A stretch of 11,313 nt of DNA from an uncultured Opitutia bacterium (GCA_937899295.1 CALBPO010000344.1:1-11313), one strand, 5' to 3'. Shown: positions 1 to 6,960, counted from the stretch's first letter. Made by a program: numbers and translations. Notes: a model not told the origin generated them from the letters alone.

Positions 1-1
1 C

Positions 2-52
2 GAAATCGCCCGACTCAAGGAGCTCGTCTCACTAGCTTACAAAAAAGCTTAA
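2..52 (+). CDS. C-terminal end of an unidentified + strand gene (5' part outside the window)
   Basis: Reading frame 2 is open from the left edge and ends with TAA at 50-52. It gives a short amphipathic, probably helical tail, EIARLKELVSLAYKKA. The other two + frames in this stretch do not look like protein: frame 1 runs on into the antisense of the next gene, and frame 3 stops at once. The tail is too short to name a family. The gene would be convergent with the DUF1080 gene, whose stop codon is at 99-101. The 46 bases between the two stops contain no clear hairpin terminator. That this is a real gene end is inferred from residue composition and position only. Confidence 0.35.
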   Translation, partial: EIARLKELVSLAYKKA

Positions 53-98
53 TACTCCGATTGAGCCATCAATCAGCTCTACCAACTTTACCCTTCGA

Positions 99-1277
99 CT
101 ACTTATCCGCTTTCCAGCCTTGCTGAATTGCGAGATCGTTGACATAAGACCGCATCGGATAATCGTTTGGGATGAGCTTGTAGCGATGCATGTATTGGAG
201 CGCTTCATCTAAGGACAAAACTTGCTTCTTTTCGTCCTCCATCTCGAGCGGCGCTATTTTTTTGAGCTTGGCTACATATAGTGCGATTAAATTGTCGGCC
301 TCTGCGCGAGCACCTGCGTCCTCTTCATATTTAAGTGATTCCAGTAAGCGAAAGGCTTTTTGATGACCTTCTAAGCTTCGCGCATGCTGGCGTAATTCTT
401 CTGCAATTTCACTACGCTTAGTAAGCGTCGACTCCTCAGGGAGTCGGCCATCAGTGCCACCATCAAGCGCTCTAGGGCGTAGCGGCCGATACCATATATT
501 GCGAAAACGAACTGGGTTACCGTGATCCTGCAGCATTAAACTACCCATCTCTGGAAAAATTCGGTCTAGCGGCTTACGCTTCTTATGCCCACTTCCCCCT
601 TCCAAGGGTGTGTTATCTTGAACGACGACTCCGTTCAGTAAAACCGTCAGTGATCCAAGGTCTAAAATCACTTCGTCACGAGCAATTGGGCGGCGAAATA
701 TGATGTCATAGTTTTGCCACTCTCCGCTTGGACGTAAGGCATTGACCGCTGGTGGCATAAGACCATAAACCGCCCCTGCACTGCCATCGGCATAGGTAGG
801 GTTTTTATAGTTATCGAGTACCTGAACTTCGACCATACCGTCCATGAAAAAGACGCCGCTATTACCTCGCCCTTGGCCTTGTCCAACGATCTCGCTTGGC
901 GCACGCCATTCAATATGCAACTGGCAATCGCCTAGTTCAGCTAAGCTTGAGAGCTTACCCGCGCCACGCATGCTCTGTAGTGCGCCCTCAACAACGATCC
1001 AGTTTTGCTCACGTTCGTCTGCGGGTCGATTGTGCCGCCAGTTTTCATGAAAAGATGCCTCAGTGCCATCAAACAAAACAATGGCGTCGGAGGGTGGCTG
1101 AGCAATGTTCGCAGCAGGTGTGACTATGGAGGGCAATGGGCGATTATGGTCATGCACCGCCCAGGGGTGATGGTCGTCCGGTGGATCACCGAAGAAAGCG
1201 CCATTTGCAGCAAGTGTTCCGGAAGTGGCGAGCGTGACAGTTAAGATAAGAAATTTTTTACTCAATCTATTCATCAT
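99..1277 (-). CDS. Secreted DUF1080 protein (putative 3-keto-disaccharide hydrolase) with a C-terminal helical extension
   Basis: This 392-residue protein begins with a Sec-type signal: basic NRLSKK, then a hydrophobic run to about residue 23, with likely cleavage after TLA (23) or NGA (27). A family-typical lead-in, HPWAVHDHNRPLP (37-49), follows. The DUF1080 domain (Pfam PF06439) spans about 65-268. Visible motifs are IVLFDGT (66-72), GRGNSGVFFMDGMVEVQVLD (136-155), YADGSAGAVYG (162-172), GEWQNYDIIFR (185-195) and LMLQDHGNPVRFRNIWYRPL (247-266). Members of this family have been linked to cleavage of 3-keto-glycosides, and some are only annotated as sugar-binding concanavalin-like folds, so the substrate is not known. 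Residues 269-392 form a charged, mostly helical extension beyond the domain. The gene starts 14 bases after the Gfo/Idh stop, so the two are almost certainly cotranscribed. ATG at 1275-1277 is directly followed by a second ATG, and neither has a Shine-Dalgarno sequence. Confidence 0.9.
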   Translation of the reverse strand: MMNRLSKKFLILTVTLATSGTLAANGAFFGDPPDDHHPWAVHDHNRPLPSIVTPAANIAQPPSDAIVLFDGTEASFHENWRHNRPADEREQNWIVVEGALQSMRGAGKLSSLAELGDCQLHIEWRAPSEIVGQGQGRGNSGVFFMDGMVEVQVLDNYKNPTYADGSAGAVYGLMPPAVNALRPSGEWQNYDIIFRRPIARDEVILDLGSLTVLLNGVVVQDNTPLEGGSGHKKRKPLDRIFPEMGSLMLQDHGNPVRFRNIWYRPLRPRALDGGTDGRLPEESTLTKRSEIAEELRQHARSLEGHQKAFRLLESLKYEEDAGARAEADNLIALYVAKLKKIAPLEMEDEKKQVLSLDEALQYMHRYKLIPNDYPMRSYVNDLAIQQGWKADK

Positions 1278-1291
1278 TTAATTGCCCAAGA

Positions 1292-2665
1292 TTATGACCA
1301 AAGATCTTCCCCATATTGCCACCCATCGCGGACAGGTTCTTTTATAAATGCATTCAACTCTGGACGGTTCAAGACACCCTTGACTGGGTCCCATTCGATA
1401 CGCCCGCCGAAGCGCTGCGCTAATACCCCAAGAAGCGCTACCTCAGTCAAGGGCGCGGCATAGTCAAAGTTTGACCCACACTCAGAGAGATCACCTTTGA
1501 TTGCAGCCACCCATTCGGCAAAAGGCCCCTCTTGCTCTATACGACAATACCTTTGCTCGATAATGGTATTTTCTTTAAAGTCTTGAAAAACCTCTCTGCT
1601 CGTCAGGCGAGGGTTATTAGATCGATTATCTAAATAAGCATTTTGTTTCTCACCATACCAGAATGAACCCCCATCAGGTATCTTACCCAAATCCCACTCT
1701 GGCGGTGATTTAATGGGGCTACCCCCATTGCGGGCCCCCTCATACCAATACATGGAGCAGGCAGTCTTATCACCACGGGCGGGGAAATCATAGCGCACGA
1801 CACTGTAATCGGGAATCATACCTTCGAGCGCAGGACCTCGCTCCACGCATTCGACCACAATCGGGTCGTAAAGATCTAATATCCAGACTGGGCCGTCACC
1901 TGTGTGGCAAAACCAATCTCCAAATTGCCCCGTTCCGAAATCATTAAAACCACGCCATGTAAGAGGATGGTAGATTTCATTGTAAGCAGTCTCCCGAGCC
2001 GGACCTAACCAAAGATCCCAGTCAACTTCTTCAGGAATGGGCTGACTTTCAAGGGGCATTTGAATTGGTTTCTCGAAATACTTACTCTCCCAATTTGGCC
2101 CACTAACACCTAAGTGCACTTCAGTGATCTGACCGAATACATCGGCTTCATACCACTCGCGCATTGTACGTATCCCATCGCTAGTATGACCTTGATTAGC
2201 CATGTTCGTGACAACGCCATATTTATCCTTCGCCTTACGTAATGTGCGTGCTTCCCAAATATTATGAGTGAGAGGTTTTTGCGTGCAAACGTGCTTGCCT
2301 CTCTGCATCGAATCCAAGGTAGCTGCAAAATGCGTGTGGTCAGGGGTATTAATACAGACAGCATCAATCTCGCTTTCCATTTTATCGAGCATAACCCGAA
2401 AATCAGAATAGGTGGGCGTGCCTTTTCTTGCTGCCCATTCTGGAAAACGACGGCGATCAATATCGCAAAGTGCGACAATATTTTCCCCCTTACACCCGTT
2501 GTAGGCCATTCCTGCAATTCCAGCAGCACCAATCATCGCAATATTAACCTTACTATTGGCCGATGGACCCGCCTGCCCAATCGAGAACCGTGGTAGAATA
2601 AAGGCCCCCGCAGTCGTCGCTGCAGTCGTTTTGAGAAAAGTGCGACGATTAATCGTAGTCTTCAT
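1292..2665 (-). CDS. Tat-exported Gfo/Idh/MocA family oxidoreductase
   Basis: This 457-residue protein is an NAD(P)-dependent sugar or polyol oxidoreductase. The N-terminus has a twin-arginine signal, NRRTFLK (6-12), followed by a hydrophobic stretch to about residue 27, so it should be exported folded with its cofactor. The Rossmann domain follows, with KVNIAMIGAAGIAG (39-52, a GxxGxxG variant), CINTPDHTH (104-112) and the catalytic-lysine motif as QKPLTHN (129-135), where most relatives have EKP. The second half matches the bacterial Gfo/Idh/MocA C-terminal type: DWDLWLGPA (215-223), YHPLTWRGFNDFGTGQFGDW (232-251) and then CHTGD. It lies 30 bases after thuA and 14 bases before the DUF1080 gene on the same strand. 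Related dehydrogenases such as rhizobial ThuB oxidise C3 of glucosides; that this one does so is inference. The start is fixed by the Tat motif. No Shine-Dalgarno sequence precedes it. Confidence 0.93.
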   Translation of the reverse strand: MKTTINRRTFLKTTAATTAGAFILPRFSIGQAGPSANSKVNIAMIGAAGIAGMAYNGCKGENIVALCDIDRRRFPEWAARKGTPTYSDFRVMLDKMESEIDAVCINTPDHTHFAATLDSMQRGKHVCTQKPLTHNIWEARTLRKAKDKYGVVTNMANQGHTSDGIRTMREWYEADVFGQITEVHLGVSGPNWESKYFEKPIQMPLESQPIPEEVDWDLWLGPARETAYNEIYHPLTWRGFNDFGTGQFGDWFCHTGDGPVWILDLYDPIVVECVERGPALEGMIPDYSVVRYDFPARGDKTACSMYWYEGARNGGSPIKSPPEWDLGKIPDGGSFWYGEKQNAYLDNRSNNPRLTSREVFQDFKENTIIEQRYCRIEQEGPFAEWVAAIKGDLSECGSNFDYAAPLTEVALLGVLAQRFGGRIEWDPVKGVLNRPELNAFIKEPVRDGWQYGEDLWS

Positions 2666-2695
2666 AGTCTTTATAAGTGATCTATTTGAGTATAT

Positions 2696-3670
2696 TTATT
2701 TTTCGAGAGATGCGCTTGGACTAGTATCTGCCTCGATGTCACCAGTGGCAAATTGGATGCCAGCAAGAAAGTGCTTGAGCAACAATGGATCGGTATAAAT
2801 GTGATGATTGTGTCCAAGGTTAGTATAAAAAACACGTCCTTCACCGACGCTCTGCACCCAACTAATTGCATAATCGCCGCAAGTTCTGCGTAATGGCACC
2901 TTCGCCATCGGCTCATCGCTACGTTCAACATCCAGGCTTAATAGCACGCGCAGCTTTTCACGCGAATAAGGCTCTTCTTTGAACTGGTAGATTTCCTCCT
3001 GAATCCGAAAATCAGACATATCACCGAAGACAGGCTTTATCAGCGCGTGTTCTGAGTCTTCAATCAAAACGGTCACATTATGACGCCAGCTCCAGGGATG
3101 CCCCCAAAAATAACCACCTATCATATTCCCGTAGTCTTCGTCTTCGTAACAAGAGTCCGTCGCGGCGTGGATACCGACTAGGCCACCACCAGCATGGACA
3201 AACTGAACTAAATTAGCGATCAAACGTTCATGCCTTGCATGGAGCCAGTTCCATTGCGCATCACTGAAGTCCTCCCGTAACTTGTTCGGCGGCATGAAAA
3301 AATCTAGTGTCGGACTGAGCAAAACGACCGTATCAAAAGTCTTTAATACATCAACTTCGAAATTTTCAGGGTCGTCGCTAATCAATGTTTGATAGGCACC
3401 CGTCTTGATTCCCATTCGATCCAGAGCAACCTTGCCAGTAGCAATGGAGGCATGCCTAAACCCCGCAGTGGCACTAAAGATTAAAATCTTGCGAGGCGAA
3501 TCAGGCACGGCCAGCGCAATGTCCGGTAAGGCAGCCTCAATGGCTTCGAGTCTTTCTTGAGGAACAGGCTCATCATTAAAGGACGGTTTCCAGTCAAAGC
3601 TCGTTACGTCAGAAAAAGCGAACTGAACCGAAAGCAAGAAACTAAAAAGAGAAATTATAGGATAATTCAT
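2696..3670 (-). CDS. Exported ThuA-like domain protein
   Basis: This 324-residue protein carries a Sec signal (hydrophobic about 4-18, probable cleavage after AFS at 20). After a short linker comes a ThuA domain (Pfam PF06283, class I glutamine amidotransferase-like fold) covering about 59-308. Motifs visible are KILIFSATAGFRHASI (61-76), TFDTVVLLSPT (111-121), GGGLVGIHAATDS (161-173), RIQEEIYQF (222-230) and GRVFYTNLGHN (278-288). ThuA was named in rhizobial trehalose and maltitol use, where it works beside the dehydrogenase ThuB and 3-keto sugars arise; its precise reaction is not settled. Here it is the first gene of a minus-strand group with a Gfo/Idh/MocA oxidoreductase and a DUF1080 protein, which supports a role in handling keto-sugars. 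The mature protein would be periplasmic. The stretch just before ATG reads CTATACTCCCT and has no Shine-Dalgarno match. Confidence 0.92.
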   Translation of the reverse strand: MNYPIISLFSFLLSVQFAFSDVTSFDWKPSFNDEPVPQERLEAIEAALPDIALAVPDSPRKILIFSATAGFRHASIATGKVALDRMGIKTGAYQTLISDDPENFEVDVLKTFDTVVLLSPTLDFFMPPNKLREDFSDAQWNWLHARHERLIANLVQFVHAGGGLVGIHAATDSCYEDEDYGNMIGGYFWGHPWSWRHNVTVLIEDSEHALIKPVFGDMSDFRIQEEIYQFKEEPYSREKLRVLLSLDVERSDEPMAKVPLRRTCGDYAISWVQSVGEGRVFYTNLGHNHHIYTDPLLLKHFLAGIQFATGDIEADTSPSASLEK

Positions 3671-3821
3671 AGGGAGTATAGAGGATGATTAAGCCAATTT
3701 CACATGGTATAGAAGTTAAACACCTTAAATGCACATTACACTAAACTATGCATTTAGGCATTGGATCATTCGCCTGAATCGTTGGATATTTTTATTATAG
3801 GCATCTGTTTATAAAGATAAA
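3671..3821 (-). promoter_or_regulatory. Putative promoter region of the thuA-Gfo/Idh-DUF1080 group
   Basis: This AT-rich 151-base gap separates the glycosyltransferase stop from the thuA start on the same strand, and is the only sizeable non-coding space upstream of the three-gene group. On the minus strand a perfect TATAAT lies at 3799-3794, 124 bases before the thuA ATG, but its upstream -35 match is poor. A second, weaker TGTAAT lies further downstream. An inverted repeat sits between the TATAAT and the gene (separate entry). No GC-rich hairpin with a T run was seen, so read-through from the glycosyltransferase gene cannot be excluded. The promoter is inferred, not demonstrated. Confidence 0.35.
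3726..3756. repeat. 8-bp perfect inverted repeat with a 15-base spacer, operator-like
   Basis: TAAATGCA at 3726-3733 is mirrored exactly by TGCATTTA at 3749-3756, with 15 bases between the arms and arm centres 23 bases apart, about two helical turns. It lies 55 to 85 bases before the thuA-like start codon and downstream of the candidate TATAAT. The arms are AT-rich and no T run follows, which argues against a rho-independent terminator and fits a dimeric repressor or activator site better. By rough reckoning a repeat like this arises by chance in a few percent of 150-base AT-rich gaps, so it is only suggestive. Confidence 0.3.
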
Positions 3822-4574
3822 TTAGAGATCAGAAGTATTCAAGCGTCTTCGGATACGCATCAAGCCCCCCGTCATAAACCAAAGATCTCTCCAAAGCCTC
3901 AGCTTACTACCAGGTATCTCTTGCCACATGATCGGTAGCTCGGTAATCGGCCAAGCACCTTGTTGCAAAGTTGCCAGCAATTCCACATCGAAGACAAAAC
4001 CGTCCTCCACGAGACGCTCGCTGACTGCACGGTAAGACCTACCTGAGATCACTTTAGCGCCACACTGTGTATCCATCCATTTTAAGCCAACAATGCCACG
4101 CACCAGTTTTAGAAAAAGGTGAAAAGTCGCCTTACGAAGCAATGAACGGTCCACAGCCAGTGGGCCAGAAAACTGGCGCACAGCGACAAAGCTCATATCT
4201 AGATTTTTGCTACTACATGCGCAATTTAACAAACGCATAAGCTCATCCGCGCTGACCGCTCCGTCGGCATCGACGAAGGCATAATAATCGGCATCGGGGA
4301 ATTGCTGCCAACTTTGGTAAATGGCGCCCCCCTTAAAGCTACGCTCTGGGTGAAGGTGTAAAAGCACGTCTGAATAAATTTGACTGAATTTTTCCTTGAG
4401 CCGCTCTAATTGCACAACTTCTTCAGTATCCGAACCATCATCTGCGATCACCCAAGTTATATTCAAACCTGATACGGCCAGGGCTTTTGCCAATTCCACC
4501 CCAAAGTGCTCTAGACGAACCGAATCATTCCAGACGGGAGTCACGAGTAAAAACTTTGGCAGCGTCGCAGGCAT
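3822..4574 (-). CDS. Family 2 glycosyltransferase, polyprenyl/dolichyl-phosphate hexose synthase-like
   Basis: This cytoplasmic GT-A fold glycosyltransferase (Pfam PF00535 type) has 250 residues from the chosen start. Motifs from that start are FLLVTPVWND (8-17), VIADDGSD (42-49), SFKGGA (79-84), YAFVDADGA (98-106, the DxD metal and nucleotide-sugar site), WMDTQCGAK (166-174), FVFDVELLA (193-201) and IMWQEIPGSKL (215-225). The DTQCG, FDVELL and W-E-PGSK signatures are those of Alg5/GtrB-like enzymes, which transfer a hexose from UDP- or GDP-sugar to polyprenyl phosphate. No C-terminal membrane helices are present, so it probably works at the membrane surface. The frame stays open to an ATG at 4656-4658, but that start would lie only 2 bases from the divergent gene. 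The family homology begins at the inner ATG (4572-4574). It likely supplies a lipid-linked sugar to the divergent membrane glycosyltransferase. Confidence 0.87.
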   Translation of the reverse strand: MPATLPKFLLVTPVWNDSVRLEHFGVELAKALAVSGLNITWVIADDGSDTEEVVQLERLKEKFSQIYSDVLLHLHPERSFKGGAIYQSWQQFPDADYYAFVDADGAVSADELMRLLNCACSSKNLDMSFVAVRQFSGPLAVDRSLLRKATFHLFLKLVRGIVGLKWMDTQCGAKVISGRSYRAVSERLVEDGFVFDVELLATLQQGAWPITELPIMWQEIPGSKLRLWRDLWFMTGGLMRIRRRLNTSDL

Positions 4575-4660
4575 ATCGTGTAACAAAAACAACCACAAGT
4601 AATAGCTCAACAGCAAAGCAGGTTTGCAGACTGCGACCAAGTCCGTCTCAATTATCATAA
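4575..4660. promoter_or_regulatory. Shared divergent promoter region of the two glycosyltransferase genes
   Basis: These 86 bases separate the preferred start of the minus-strand glycosyltransferase from the + strand membrane glycosyltransferase. Both promoters must lie here or inside the opposite gene. No convincing paired -35/-10 was found. TATCAT at 4653-4658 resembles a -10 box but is too close to the + strand ATG (4661) for a normal leader and lacks a -35 partner. Near-identical spacing of the starts suggests coordinated expression; this is inference from gene layout. Confidence 0.35.
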
Positions 4661-6172
4661 ATGCACCATCGAACTCTCGTATGCCTCACCTGGCTCATCA
4701 TTGTCACCTTTGCGAGTGGGCTACGCTTGAGTAAGCTAGAGACACGCCCCTTCCATGCAGACGAGGCGACCGGCGCTCGTATCCTATCGCAGCGACTAGC
4801 AGGCGACTATCAGTTCAATCCAAACCATTTCCATGGGCCATTACTTAGCTTATTGACCGAGCCACTCGCGCGACTGCGTAATGAAACGACTTGGCAGAGT
4901 CTATCAATCGAAACACTTCGCCTCAGCCCAGCAATAGCTGGTATTCTAATATGCCTCACGCCTCTACTCTGGCGGCGGGTAATGGGTGAGTATGGAGCCG
5001 CATTAAGTGCTACCCTGCTCGCCACCTCACCCATGCTTGTCTACTACAGCCGCATGTATATTCACGAAAGCTGGCTCGCTCTTTTCGGACTTCTCGGGCT
5101 GACCTTTACCTACCGCCTATACAAAGACCCGAATATAAAAAATGCACTACTCACTGGCATTTTCGTAGGCTGCATGTTCGCCACCAAGGAGACATTTGTT
5201 ATCACGCTATTTGCATGGGCAGTCGGCCTAATCGCTTGTTTTACCCTCATTCAAATCAATCGAAATTCAGGAAAACAAAAATTCACAAACTATCTCATCT
5301 ACGCTGGTCTCGCCAGCTTGAGCGCCTTATTGGTGTCTGCTTTTTTCTACAGTAACGGCTTTCGCAATCCAGAGGGCATCACCGACGCTTTTCAAACCTT
5401 CAAAGTCTACGAAACGACACTTGGACACGATAAGCCAGTCACTTACTATTTAAGCTTACTCCTCTGGCCTAAGCACCTGCTCGGCCAATGGTGGACAGAA
5501 GGCGCCGTCTTCCTTTTAGCGCTCGCGACATGTGTCTTCGCTGTGGGCTTGCCCAAACTACGCAGCGCCATCGTATTAATTGCCCTAGCCTCCATCATAC
5601 AAGTCGGGATCTACAGTAGCATCGATTATAAAACTCCTTGGTTGATGCTCTTACCATGGGTGCATGTCTGCCTGCTCGCAGGCTTCTGCCTAAGCGTGAT
5701 TCGACCATCCCATCGTATCGGTCAAATCTGCATCGGATGTTTTATATTCGTGGCGCTTGTTTATCAAACTCAGCAAAGCATTGCCGCCAGCCAGCACTTT
5801 GAGAATGATGCCAGACTACCCTATACATACGTGCCTACAAACCGAGATCTGGTATCTTTGGAGGCTTGGCTCTTTCAACTTAGCGAGATGACTCCCGCAA
5901 TTAAAGACCAAACCATCGTAGTAATCGGCCACGGTTACTGGCCACTCCCGTGGTATCTACGAATGTTTAATCGCATCGGATACTGGGATCAACCCGAGGT
6001 AAAGATGATAGATGCGCCGCTTGTCTTTACCATACCAGATTCCAATCAAGCCACCAATGCCCTCCTTAGCGATAGCCATGTCGCCTTTCCTCGAGGACTT
6101 CGCACAAATGTTTCTATGACTCTCCATCTGCGCAAGGACCTCTGGACAAAATGGATCAAAAATCAGCCATGA
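4661..6172 (+). CDS. Polytopic GT-C type membrane glycosyltransferase, TIGR03663/Agl23-like
   Basis: This 503-residue integral membrane protein has about ten hydrophobic segments between residues 4 and 369 and a soluble C-terminal part (370-503). The first extracytoplasmic loop holds RPFHADEA (29-36), with the acidic pair D34-E35 that GT-C enzymes use near the active site, then NHFHGPLL (55-62). Further family features are SPMLVYYSRMYIHES (123-137), ATKETF (174-179), YKTPWLMLLPW (323-333) and, in the soluble part, GYWPLPWYLR (425-434). These fit the group named after TIGR03663 and archaeal Agl23, related to dolichyl-phosphate-mannose-dependent transferases (GT39/GT83). It would move a sugar from a polyprenyl-phosphate donor on the outer face of the cytoplasmic membrane; the acceptor is unknown. 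The start is supported because residues 4-20 are the first helix. It is divergent from the probable donor synthase and overlaps the next gene by ATGA. Confidence 0.88.
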   Translation: MHHRTLVCLTWLIIVTFASGLRLSKLETRPFHADEATGARILSQRLAGDYQFNPNHFHGPLLSLLTEPLARLRNETTWQSLSIETLRLSPAIAGILICLTPLLWRRVMGEYGAALSATLLATSPMLVYYSRMYIHESWLALFGLLGLTFTYRLYKDPNIKNALLTGIFVGCMFATKETFVITLFAWAVGLIACFTLIQINRNSGKQKFTNYLIYAGLASLSALLVSAFFYSNGFRNPEGITDAFQTFKVYETTLGHDKPVTYYLSLLLWPKHLLGQWWTEGAVFLLALATCVFAVGLPKLRSAIVLIALASIIQVGIYSSIDYKTPWLMLLPWVHVCLLAGFCLSVIRPSHRIGQICIGCFIFVALVYQTQQSIAASQHFENDARLPYTYVPTNRDLVSLEAWLFQLSEMTPAIKDQTIVVIGHGYWPLPWYLRMFNRIGYWDQPEVKMIDAPLVFTIPDSNQATNALLSDSHVAFPRGLRTNVSMTLHLRKDLWTKWIKNQP

Positions 6173-6960
6173 CCGATTCGCATACTTTCAAGCACGAAGC
6201 AATGAAGACGACCTTTACCCTGCGACTTATTCATGCGCAGGCCAAGCTCGCGTGTGATGCCGCAAATCAAGCCTTTGCATTAATCGATGAAATGGAAAAC
6301 GTCCTCAGTCGCTACATATCTGGGAGCGACGTCTCTCAAATTAACCGAATGCGGAGCGGTCAGACCCTCTTCATTAGTGAGACTTGCTACGAATGCATTC
6401 GTATCGCTCTCAAAATTTATATCGCTAGTGATGGCCTCTTTGACATCACACTAGGACGACAAATTGAACATCAAAAAACTTCAATGACAGGCGTCGTGCC
6501 TAGCATCAAAGGGCAACTAATGGTCGACCCCGACCGCCCTGCCATTCACTGCATCAAAGCTGGCCGTGAAATTGACCTTGGCGGTATTGGTAAGGGCTAC
6601 GCGCTCGATTGCATCGTGCCACTCCTTCGCGATTTAGGCATTAAAAGTGGCCTCGTCGCCGCTGGTGCCAGCACACAGCTAGCCTTCGGAGAAAATTCAT
6701 GGGACATCGAGCTCACGGGCTCAACCAGTATGCCAGTCGTAGAACTTAAGAACCAAGCGCTAAGTGTATCCGGAATTGAAATACAAGGTAGCCACATCGT
6801 CTCCCCGCGTCAGACAGAATTTACACAGTATCCCCACGCACGGGTAAGGGTGGTCCACGAAGAAGCCGCTTGCGCAGACGCCTGGTCGACGGCCTGCCTA
6901 CTCATGACAGAAAGTGAACTAGAGGCCGTAAAAGATCGAATCACGATCCATTGTAGCTAG
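6169..6960 (+). CDS. ApbE-like FAD:protein FMN transferase, divergent and without a signal peptide
   Basis: The protein has 263 residues from ATG 6169-6171, which overlaps the previous stop as ATGA, implying translational coupling. An in-frame ATG at 6151 would add six residues. ApbE enzymes attach FMN from FAD to a Thr or Ser of target proteins such as NqrB/C, RnfG/D and other redox proteins. From 6169 the recognisable elements are HEAMKTTF (9-16), MENVLSRYISGSDVSQINR (42-60), GLFDITLG (89-96), EIDLGGIGKGYALD (134-147), GSHIVSPR (207-214) and ADAWSTA (236-242). The last keeps the Mg-binding Asp and Thr four residues apart. Departures from the family are AAGAS (164-168) where NxGGD or NxGGS is usual, and HIVSPRQTE where HIxDPRTG is usual. 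It is shorter than typical members (about 330) and lacks a lipobox or signal, so it should be cytoplasmic unless the start is wrong. No flavinylated target was recognised nearby. Confidence 0.82.
   Translation: MTDSHTFKHEAMKTTFTLRLIHAQAKLACDAANQAFALIDEMENVLSRYISGSDVSQINRMRSGQTLFISETCYECIRIALKIYIASDGLFDITLGRQIEHQKTSMTGVVPSIKGQLMVDPDRPAIHCIKAGREIDLGGIGKGYALDCIVPLLRDLGIKSGLVAAGASTQLAFGENSWDIELTGSTSMPVVELKNQALSVSGIEIQGSHIVSPRQTEFTQYPHARVRVVHEEAACADAWSTACLLMTESELEAVKDRITIHCS

Noticed and set aside
4760..4780. DEATGAR in the membrane glycosyltransferase resembles the ApbE flavinylation motif D-x2-3-[ST]GA[ST], which would make it the FMN target of its coupled neighbour.
   Set aside because: The final residue, which carries FMN in known targets, is Arg here, and the stretch is the conserved acidic DE motif of the glycosyltransferase family itself.
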